From: a bacterium
Lineage (GTDB): Bacteria > Actinomycetota > Acidimicrobiia > Spongiisociales > UBA11373
Length of the DNA: 11,444 bases
Reading direction: 5' to 3'
NCBI GenBank assembly: GCA_013202595.1
Contig: JABMPV010000385.1
Coordinates: 1-11,444 of the forward strand
Below, in pieces: positions 6,067 to 11,444 of the stretch. The notes under the pieces were generated by a model. It was not told where the DNA came from, made no database searches, and worked only from the letters and a program-made list of their open reading frames with translations. The translations under genes and the position numbers were made by a program. Position 1 is the stretch's first letter. Each line of letters begins with the position of its first letter.

Positions 6067-7444
6067 CAGCCCCATCCTCGAGCACGATGCCCAACTCTGC
6101 CAGACCATCCCGGATGCCGTCGCCCGTGGCGAAGTCCCGCTCTGCCCTCGCAGCGGCGCGCCGCTCGATCAGCGTGGCAATCATCTGCTCGGCCGAGTCT
6201 GCTGGGACGCCAAACGACGCCGCCACCCCGGCCAGATCGCCGGCCAGATCCTCGACGCCCGCGACCGGTTCGGCGATGCCGAGGATCCCTGCAATGACGT
6301 CGTACGCGGCGGCATGGGGAGCGGCATCCTCCCCTGAATCGGCCAGACGATTGCCCTCCCGCACAGCATCGAACAGGGCGGCCATCGCCTCCGGTGTGGC
6401 GAAGTCATCATCCATCGCAGCCGTGAACCGCTCTACGGTGTCGGCATCGGGAGCAGCATCGCCCGGTTCGACCCTGCGCCGAAACGCCCACAGACGTGTG
6501 AGCGAAGCGGCGGCGTCGGCCACCGAGTCCCGGGAGAAATCGACGGGTGCCCTGTAGTGAGCGCGCAGGTAGAAGAGCCGGACTGCCAGCGGCGGGTAGG
6601 CAGCCAGCAGATCGAGCAGGCCGATGATGTTACCCGTGCTCTTGGCCATCTTCTCGCCACCGAGGTTGACCATCCCGTTGTGGAGCCAGTACCTGGCGAA
6701 CCCCTCGGCTCCGGCGGCCGCCTCCGATTGGGCGATCTCGTTCTCGTGATGGGGGAACACGAGGTCCAGTCCCCCACCGTGGATGTCGAACCCGAACCCC
6801 AGTTGCTCTTCGGCCATGGCGGAGCACTCGATGTGCCATCCCGGGCGGCCCGGGCCCCACGGCGAATCCCACGACGGCTCGCCGGGCTTGGAGCCCTTCC
6901 ACAGAGCGAAGTCGAGGGGGTCCTCCTTGTGCTCACCCGGATCGATGCGAGCTCCCGACAGCATGTCATCGGGATTGCGGCCGCTGAGCTTGCCGTATCC
7001 CCGCAGCGACCGGACGCGGAAGTAGACGTCACCGCCGGCCGGGTAGGCGTGACCCCTGTCGATAAGACGGGCGATCATGTCGAGCATCACCGGGATGTGC
7101 TTCGTGGCGTAGACGAGTGAATCGGCGGGGAGGTTACCGAGCAGTTCGTACGCCTCGAGGAACTGGGCCGTCGCCCGCTCGGCGACCTCCTGGGTGGAGA
7201 TCCCCTGTTCGATCGCCGCGTTGATGATCTTGTCCTCGATGTCGGTGATGTTGGTGACGAAGGTGACGTCGTATCCGCGCCAGGTCAGATAGCGCCGAAT
7301 GACGTCGAACACCACGGACTGCCGCCCGTGACCCACATGGGGGGCGGATTGCACGGTCGCCCCGCACACGTACATGGAGACCCGACCGGTTTCGCGTGGC
7401 TCGAAATCCACCAGCGACCGGCCGAGTGTGGTGAACACTCGCAT
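6041..7444 (-). CDS. cysS: Cysteinyl-tRNA synthetase
   Basis: 467 residues, normal for the family. It charges tRNA-Cys with cysteine in the cytoplasm. Class I signatures: HVGH (36-39) as the HIGH motif and KMAKS (265-269) as KMSKS, with Ala replacing the first Ser. The zinc site that selects cysteine is complete: C27 (MYVCG), C207 (WHIECS), H232 and E236 (PHHENE). Residues 140-165 carry the YFRVRSL...GKLSG connective peptide, and the C-terminal part is the helical DALR-type domain (VDFSRDSVADA and onward). It is not the mycothiol ligase MshC, which is shorter and has a different N-terminus. ATG start at 7444 with no Shine-Dalgarno sequence; TACCAT on the minus strand (7459-7454) lies 9 bases upstream, which suggests a leaderless message. 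First gene of the chain with rlmB and the flavin oxidoreductase. Confidence 0.97.
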   Translation of the reverse strand: MRVFTTLGRSLVDFEPRETGRVSMYVCGATVQSAPHVGHGRQSVVFDVIRRYLTWRGYDVTFVTNITDIEDKIINAAIEQGISTQEVAERATAQFLEAYELLGNLPADSLVYATKHIPVMLDMIARLIDRGHAYPAGGDVYFRVRSLRGYGKLSGRNPDDMLSGARIDPGEHKEDPLDFALWKGSKPGEPSWDSPWGPGRPGWHIECSAMAEEQLGFGFDIHGGGLDLVFPHHENEIAQSEAAAGAEGFARYWLHNGMVNLGGEKMAKSTGNIIGLLDLLAAYPPLAVRLFYLRAHYRAPVDFSRDSVADAAASLTRLWAFRRRVEPGDAAPDADTVERFTAAMDDDFATPEAMAALFDAVREGNRLADSGEDAAPHAAAYDVIAGILGIAEPVAGVEDLAGDLAGVAASFGVPADSAEQMIATLIERRAAARAERDFATGDGIRDGLAELGIVLEDGADGTTWYRG

Positions 7445-7484
7445 CGATCGAGGATGGTATCAGCGGGCGGTAGCCTCCTCGCTG
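7445..7484. promoter_or_regulatory. Divergent 40-bp promoter region, both sides possibly leaderless
   Basis: Minus direction: TACCAT (7459-7454), 9 bases before the cysS ATG. Plus direction: TAGCCT (7471-7476), 8 bases before the ATG at 7485. Both fit the TANNNT -10 pattern, and at these distances transcription would start on or next to the A of each ATG. Neither start has a ribosome-binding site. Leaderless genes are common in actinobacteria; -35 elements are not clear. Confidence 0.4.
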
Positions 7485-8195
7485 ATGCAACCCCCTTCAG
7501 GGCGCCCCTGGATCCTCGGCCACCGCGGCGCTTCGGCCACCGCGCGGGAGAACACCATCGAGGCCTTCCACCTCGCTGCGGAGATGGGTGCAGACGGCGT
7601 CGAGTTGGACGCGCGTAGAACCGTCGACGGCGCCATCGTCGTCCACCACGACGATCGTGTGGACGGGACGCCGATCGTCTCCCTGTCACTCGTGGCACTG
7701 CGTGAGGCTTGGCCGCATGTGCCGACGCTCGAAGAGGCTCTCGCCGCATGCCGCGGCATGTGGGTGAACGTCGAGGTCAAGAGCAGTCCGACCGATGCCG
7801 ACTGGGACCCGGCCGACTCGTCGCTCGAAGCCGTGCTCGATGTCATCGACCAGGCGGGTGTCGACGTCGAGGTGTCATCGTTCAACCCGCTGACCGTCTA
7901 CCGATCGCTGCAACTCCGCCCCGACCTGCCGACGGGTTGGCTGACTGAGCGGTCATTCGTCGACCCGTTCGATGCGATAGCAGCTGCCGCCTCGGCCGGG
8001 CACACGGCCATCCACCCCGATCTGGCGTCGTTCGACGACGATGCCGGCGCCGTCGTCCGGGCAGCCCACACCGCAGGCCTGTGGGCGATCGCCTGGACCG
8101 TCGACGAACCCGATGACATCACCCGCCTCGCCGATGCAGACATCGACGGGATCATCACGAATGTGCCGGATGTGGCGATGGGGGTACTGGGGTAG
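7485..8195 (+). CDS. Glycerophosphodiester phosphodiesterase family protein
   Basis: 236 residues from the ATG at 7485. The frame is open back to 7374, but that would run into divergent cysS, and the family begins just before the first motif, so 7485 is chosen. GDPD TIM-barrel motifs are complete: H13-R14 in GHRGA, ENT (22-24), metal ligands E40 and D42 in GVELDARRT, H54/H55 in VVHHD, E97 in NVEVKS, and the C-terminal AWTVDEPDD and DGIITNVPD. By family it hydrolyses glycerophosphodiesters to glycerol-3-phosphate and an alcohol using a divalent metal. No signal peptide is visible, so it is probably cytoplasmic, using products of phospholipid turnover. It is a plus-strand insertion in an otherwise minus-strand block, separating ispF from cysS. 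Its stop codon abuts the heptamer repeat. Confidence 0.92.
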   Translation: MQPPSGRPWILGHRGASATARENTIEAFHLAAEMGADGVELDARRTVDGAIVVHHDDRVDGTPIVSLSLVALREAWPHVPTLEEALAACRGMWVNVEVKSSPTDADWDPADSSLEAVLDVIDQAGVDVEVSSFNPLTVYRSLQLRPDLPTGWLTERSFVDPFDAIAAAASAGHTAIHPDLASFDDDAGAVVRAAHTAGLWAIAWTVDEPDDITRLADADIDGIITNVPDVAMGVLG

Positions 8196-8286
8196 CGGCT
8201 ATCCGACGTCCGGTATCCGGTATCCGGTATCCGACGTCCGACGTCCGACGTCCGACGTCCGTCTGCCGTGGGCCGTGGGCCGTCGG
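8196..8286. repeat. Heptanucleotide tandem repeat array
   Basis: Thirteen consecutive 7-base units beginning at the first base after the TAG stop: one degenerate CGGCTAT, then CCGACGT, three CCGGTAT, four CCGACGT, CCGTCTG, two CCGTGGG and CCGTCGG. Every unit from 8203 starts with CCG; the variation is in the last four bases and the variants are grouped in blocks. The period is not a multiple of three, so it is not a coding repeat. CCGACGT junctions contain the palindrome GACGTC. Likely a slippage-prone array, resembling in style the heptameric short tandem repeats known in cyanobacteria; no function is implied. Confidence 0.9.
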
Positions 8287-8295
8287 TCGAGGGAT

Positions 8296-8316
8296 GGCGG
8301 CAGGCGGCAGGCGGTT
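8296..8316. repeat. Second short heptamer repeat (GGCGGCA)
   Basis: GGCGGCA, GGCGGCA, GGCGGTT in tandem, nine bases after the CCG-heptamer array and with the same 7-base period but a different unit and phase. Confidence 0.7.
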
Positions 8317-8660
8317 CTGCACCCCTCCCGTGAGACTGTCAAGACCGGGGTCGGGGCGGCCCACAGGGACGGCCCGGGGGAAGGCCAGCGGCAACCGATC
8401 CTCACGATCGGTCACTGACACTGCCCGGCATCGCAGTAGGAGGCCGCGCAGCATCACTCCCCCTACTTGACCCCACGACCCGGACAGGCCCTCTTGGCAG
8501 TCCGGCCAGAAGGCCCACCCGCGGCTCCCCCGCTCCGCGGGGGAAACTCAGGAACGACCCTCCACTCTGCAGGAGAGTCGAGAGGGGAGCCCGGCAGCAG
8601 GTACGGCTCGAATCACGATTCTGGCTCCTACGCCGCCACACCGGACAACTCGAGAAGGGC
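8317..8660. other. Non-coding convergent intergenic region with three hairpins
   Basis: No convincing gene. Three inverted repeats: ACCGATC/GATCGGT with a 5-base loop (8394-8412); TCCCCCGC/GCGGGGGA with a 3-base loop (8526-8544); and CCCTC-c-ACTCT / AGAGT-cga-GAGGG with a 5-base loop (8558-8586). It separates the end of the plus-strand phosphodiesterase gene from the end of ispF, so terminators in both directions are expected here. None has a T-run, so which hairpin ends transcription cannot be told by eye. Confidence 0.5.
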
Positions 8661-9134
8661 TCAGGCCGGGGTCAGGACCACCACTGCTTGGCAGACGATG
8701 CCTTCGTCGCGGCCCAGGAATCCGAGGCCGTCGGTGCTGGTGGCTTTCACTGAGACTGCGGCCATGGGGATCTGGAGGGTCTCGGCGAGACGGGTGCGGA
8801 TGTCGTCGCGGTGAGGACTGATCCTCACCGATTCGGCGACCACGGTGACGTCCACCGACGAAGGGGTGAGCCCATGGTCGGCCGCCATCGCAACGGCGGT
8901 CCGGATGAAGTCCATGCTGTTCGCCCGCCACCAGCGCGGATCGGCTGACGGGAAGTGCATCCCGAGGTCGCCCAGCGCTGCCGCGCCCAGCACGGCATCT
9001 GTGACCGCATGCGCCAGGACGTCGCCGTCAGACGTGGCCTCGATACCCCGATCCTCGTCCACGACCACTCCGGCCAGCAGCGTCACACCGTCGTGCTTGA
9101 AGCGATGGGCGTCGACTCCCCAACCGACTCTCAT
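8661..9134 (-). CDS. ispF: 2-C-methyl-D-erythritol 2,4-cyclodiphosphate synthase
   Basis: 157 residues, the usual length for this homotrimeric enzyme of the MEP (non-mevalonate) isoprenoid pathway. It cyclises CDP-methylerythritol 2-phosphate with loss of CMP. Zinc ligands D8, H10 (GWGVDAHRF) and H42 (SDGDVLAHA) are at the canonical numbers. The family signatures GDLGMHFPSADP and KATSTDGLGFLGRDEGI are present. The start ATG at 9134 overlaps the stop of ispD by four bases (ATGA), the common coupling of these two genes. Last gene of the carD-led block; the following convergent region probably holds its terminator. Confidence 0.97.
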   Translation of the reverse strand: MRVGWGVDAHRFKHDGVTLLAGVVVDEDRGIEATSDGDVLAHAVTDAVLGAAALGDLGMHFPSADPRWWRANSMDFIRTAVAMAADHGLTPSSVDVTVVAESVRISPHRDDIRTRLAETLQIPMAAVSVKATSTDGLGFLGRDEGIVCQAVVVLTPA

Positions 9135-9739
9135 GACAGAAGAGCCTCCGCCAGCGCCAGATCCGCCGGATACGTCACTTTGATGTTGGCCGGTTCACCC
9201 TCCACAGCGACGACCGTACCCCCGATCCGCTCGACGAGCACGGCGTCATCGGTGGCGTCGGCCTCTCCGGCGGCATGGGCCCTTCTGAGTACGCCGGCCG
9301 AGAAGCCCTGAGGCGTCTGCACGGCGGCGAGATCCGACCGGTCGACCGTCCCGATCACCTGGCCGTCTCGCACCCGCCTGATCGTGTCCCGCACCGCGAC
9401 TACGGGAATCACCGCATCGGCACCTCCAGAAGAGAGGCGCTCGATCACCCGTGCCACCAGGTCGGGGGATGCCAATGGCCGCGCAGCATCGTGTACGAGG
9501 ACGATGGTGGCGTCGGCCGGAACTGCCGCCAGACCTGCAGCCACCGAGTCACGACGGCGCTCGCCACCCGTGACGCCGCCGGGAACCGGGCCGACCACGA
9601 TCACACCGCCGGCACCGCCTGCGAGAAGTGCCTCTCTCGAGTGCTCCCACATGGGCTGGCCGCCGAGGATTGACTCGTGCTTGAGGCCTCCGAAGCGCTC
9701 GCCACGGCCGGCAGCGACGACGATCCCCCAGACGGTCAC
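9131..9739 (-). CDS. ispD: 2-C-methyl-D-erythritol 4-phosphate cytidylyltransferase
   Basis: 202 residues, about 30 shorter than E. coli or mycobacterial IspD but with all motifs. It makes CDP-methylerythritol from MEP and CTP, the third step of the MEP pathway. The nucleotide loop VVAAGRGERFGG carries R13 and K20 with the same 7-residue spacing as R20/K27 in E. coli; then LVHDAARPL, RDTI, QTPQ with T142, TDDA, and GEPANIKVTYPADL with K188. GTG start at 9739 overlapping the end of the PIN/TRAM gene by four bases (GTGA), and an ATGA overlap with ispF at the other end. The short length comes from compact loops rather than truncation, since both termini carry family motifs. Confidence 0.96.
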   Translation of the reverse strand: MTVWGIVVAAGRGERFGGLKHESILGGQPMWEHSREALLAGGAGGVIVVGPVPGGVTGGERRRDSVAAGLAAVPADATIVLVHDAARPLASPDLVARVIERLSSGGADAVIPVVAVRDTIRRVRDGQVIGTVDRSDLAAVQTPQGFSAGVLRRAHAAGEADATDDAVLVERIGGTVVAVEGEPANIKVTYPADLALAEALLS

Positions 9740-10788
9740 CGGTCGAACCTGGCGAACACCATGCGTCCGACCGAGGTGCGCAGCGTGTTGGCCACCTCGA
9801 TGTCGACTGTCTCACCGACGACCGCGGCCGCATCCTCGACCACCACCATCGTTCCGTCATCGAGGAACCCGACCCCCTGCCCGGGTTCGCTCCCCTCCCG
9901 TTCGATGAGCAAGGCGATGGTGTCGCCTGACACGAGAGCGGGTCGGAGCGACTCACCCAGTGCATGGGGATTGAGAACGAGAATTCCCCGGAGCCCGGCA
10001 GCCTGGGCGAGGTTGTGGTCGGTCGAGACCAGAGTCGCCTCCCGACGCTCGCACACGGCAAGGAGTTTGGCGTCGACGCCCTCGATACCGGGGACCGACT
10101 CCGACGTCACCTGGAGTTTCACTCCGGGAGTGCTCCGGAGCGCATCGAGCACGTCCAACCCGCGTCTGCCACGGCGGCGCCGATTCTTGTTGCCCGAGTC
10201 GGAGATTCCCTGGAGTTCATCGATAACGAAATCGGGAAGCCAGACGGTGCCACCGACGAGTCCGGCCCTGGCCAACTCGAGAATCCGCCCGTCGATCGCC
10301 GCCGATGTGTCGATGACGTAGATCGGGCCGTCACCGGCCTCAGGGATGAGCGATGCGCTCAATCCGGCGGCGGCCAGGAAATCCGCTGCTCGTATGGCGA
10401 AGATCCGGCTGCCGAAGGCGGTGAGTACCAGCACGATCAGTGCAGCGAGCGTGAACCCGACCGCCGGAGGAAGGAAGATCACCGCCGGAATGGAGATCAC
10501 CACGCCGACGAGCAGGCCGGAGATCATCCCGAACGTACCCGCGAACAACTGGGGGCCGGTCGCTCGGGCAACGAGTTCGGGTGCCCGGTCGAGGCCCTTG
10601 CGAATGAGGCGGCCCAGCAACCCGCCCATGACGTATCCGACACCTGCGCCCACGATGGCCCCGACGATGGCAGCGTTCTCCGGATTCACCGACGAGTCGA
10701 CGAACCAGTCGGGGATGGAGCGGCCGATGAGATACCCGACCGCGGTGGTGCCGAGCGTGACGACCAGACGAACGGCTTCGATGATCAC
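9736..10788 (-). CDS. yacL: Membrane-anchored PIN/TRAM domain protein (YacL-like)
   Basis: 350 residues. Four predicted membrane segments (about 7-24, 39-60, 82-105, 108-130) are followed by a PIN nuclease-fold domain (about 155-275) and a TRAM RNA-binding domain (about 280-346). PIN acidic residues are present: D160 with S162 (VIDTSAAIDG), E191 (IDELQ), D239 (VDAKLL) and D257 (STDHNL), so a metal-dependent RNase activity is possible. A very basic stretch KNRRRRGRRG (201-210) probably contacts RNA. Homologues such as Bacillus YacL also lie directly before ispD; the biological role is poorly known and the symbol is given by similarity of domains and position. GTG start at 10788, 15 bases after the carD stop, with only a weak ribosome site. 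Its own stop overlaps the ispD start. Confidence 0.92.
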   Translation of the reverse strand: MIIEAVRLVVTLGTTAVGYLIGRSIPDWFVDSSVNPENAAIVGAIVGAGVGYVMGGLLGRLIRKGLDRAPELVARATGPQLFAGTFGMISGLLVGVVISIPAVIFLPPAVGFTLAALIVLVLTAFGSRIFAIRAADFLAAAGLSASLIPEAGDGPIYVIDTSAAIDGRILELARAGLVGGTVWLPDFVIDELQGISDSGNKNRRRRGRRGLDVLDALRSTPGVKLQVTSESVPGIEGVDAKLLAVCERREATLVSTDHNLAQAAGLRGILVLNPHALGESLRPALVSGDTIALLIEREGSEPGQGVGFLDDGTMVVVEDAAAVVGETVDIEVANTLRTSVGRMVFARFDR

Positions 10789-10803
10789 AGCCGTGCCGTC
10801 CGG

Positions 10804-11442
10804 CTACTCAAACTCTTCGATCTCCACCTTGGGGAGGGCCCGGTCCAGTTTCTTGGTTGCATCTTCTTCGCTGATGTCGAGGGCGAATCGCAGCTCGCTT
10901 GTGAGTATCAATCGGGCTTTCGACAGCATTCTCTTGAGCGCGGGAGAAATCCCCTTGGTCTGCTGGGCGTACGAGAGGTCGCGAACGACCTCTGCCACCT
11001 GGTAGATATCGCCGCTGTTTATCTTCTCGGTCAGCAGCTTGTACCAGCGGCTCCAGTTGGATCCGGCCTCTTGCGGTTCATCCTTGAACGTCGCAAAAAC
11101 TCTACGAGCGGCGGTCTTGCTGATGACCGGCCTGACACCCAACTCCACGGCATTGGCAACCGGCACCCGGACCACCAGTTGGTCGGTTGCGACGTCGAGC
11201 ACGAAGAAGTCCGTGCGGGTGCCGTTGAACTCGCGCCGCTCCTTCTTGATGATCACCGCTGCGCCGTGATGGGGGTAGACCACCTTGTCGCCGACCGAGA
11301 AGGGTGACACGACCTTCTTCGCCGGAGCCGGAACAGGCGATTTCTCCGCGGGCTTGGGTGGAGCCTTCTTGGCGGCAGCCGGCTTCTTGGCAGACGCCTT
11401 GGGGGCAGCCGCCTTCTTCGCAGCGGGCTTCTTGACGGGCAC
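10804..11442 (-). CDS. carD: CarD family RNA-polymerase-binding transcription regulator with Lys/Ala-rich N-terminal tail
   Basis: CarD binds the RNA polymerase beta subunit and the upstream edge of the promoter bubble, stabilising open complexes at many promoters including rRNA. Residues of about 47-110 are the polymerase-interaction domain (FSVGDKVVYPHHGAAVI, then VPVANAVELGVRPVI); residues 125-212 are the helical DNA-binding domain with the conserved Trp region SNWSRWYKLL, VAEVVRDL, KGISPALKRMLSKAR and LDISEEDATKKLD. The mycobacterial protein is 162 residues; this one has about 45 extra N-terminal residues made almost only of Lys, Ala and Pro, like histone H1 tails. A GTG at 11442 can start it, but the window ends two bases further and no ribosome site is visible, so the true start may lie outside. 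First gene of the block containing yacL, ispD and ispF. Confidence 0.93.
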   Translation of the reverse strand: MPVKKPAAKKAAAPKASAKKPAAAKKAPPKPAEKSPVPAPAKKVVSPFSVGDKVVYPHHGAAVIIKKERREFNGTRTDFFVLDVATDQLVVRVPVANAVELGVRPVISKTAARRVFATFKDEPQEAGSNWSRWYKLLTEKINSGDIYQVAEVVRDLSYAQQTKGISPALKRMLSKARLILTSELRFALDISEEDATKKLDRALPKVEIEEFE

Positions 11443-11444
11443 AG

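Noticed and set aside
6067..6108. Earlier start for rlmB
   Set aside because: The 14 extra residues would lie further inside cysS and do not resemble the family N-terminus.
8526..8544. CRISPR array
   Set aside because: Only one repeat-like hairpin is present, with no spacers or second copy.
9964..11307. Long plus-strand open frame (447 codons) opposite the PIN/TRAM and CarD genes
   Set aside because: It is the mirror of two well-recognised genes; the protein has no domain and its composition (Asp, Gly, Arg, His-rich) is that of an antisense frame in GC-rich coding DNA.

Overview
The window reads as chromosomal DNA of a GC-rich actinobacterium. The gene order carD - PIN/TRAM - ispD - ispF - cysS - rlmB on the minus strand combines the Mycobacterium-type order (carD-ispD-ispF-cysS-rlmB) with the Bacillus-type neighbour yacL in front of ispD. 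That combination suggests a deep-branching actinomycete lineage, perhaps Acidimicrobiia-like; the lineage is inferred, not proven. Overlapping starts and stops, GTG starts and possible leaderless promoters fit that assignment.

Layout. Positions 1-1114 (minus) hold the 5' part of a secreted six-bladed TolB/PD40 propeller protein that runs off the left edge into a LamG-like domain. Positions 1115-2273 are gene-poor: one possible small hypothetical gene (1388-1720, minus) with a structured element after its stop and a 10-bp inverted repeat before its start, then a tRNA-Thr(TGT) remnant at 1986-2051. The remnant keeps everything from the anticodon stem to CCA but has lost the D arm. It looks like a tRNA pseudogene or the far attachment site of an integrated element.

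Positions 2196-4142 (plus) carry three small membrane proteins that I cannot assign to a named family. The first has two membrane segments and an SH3-like C-terminal domain. The second has a four-cysteine zinc ribbon and about three membrane segments. The third has a zinc ribbon and membrane segments. Proteins 1 and 2 share a Cys-x8-Cys-Ser loop between membrane segments, and their genes share a promoter-like module with identical spacing. They appear to be a duplicated, co-regulated, lineage-specific family and are the most novel part of the window.

Positions 4239-7444 (minus) are an overlapping chain cysS > rlmB > Old Yellow Enzyme-type oxidoreductase. A 40-bp divergent promoter region separates cysS from a plus-strand glycerophosphodiester phosphodiesterase-like gene (7485-8195). 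Directly after its stop codon starts a heptanucleotide tandem repeat, followed by a non-coding convergent region with several hairpins. Positions 8661-11442 (minus) are carD > yacL-like > ispD > ispF, with 4-bp overlaps between the last three. Together these supply transcription-initiation control (CarD), two steps of the MEP isoprenoid pathway (IspD, IspF), cysteinyl-tRNA synthesis and 23S rRNA methylation: an ordinary housekeeping block next to a less ordinary accessory stretch.
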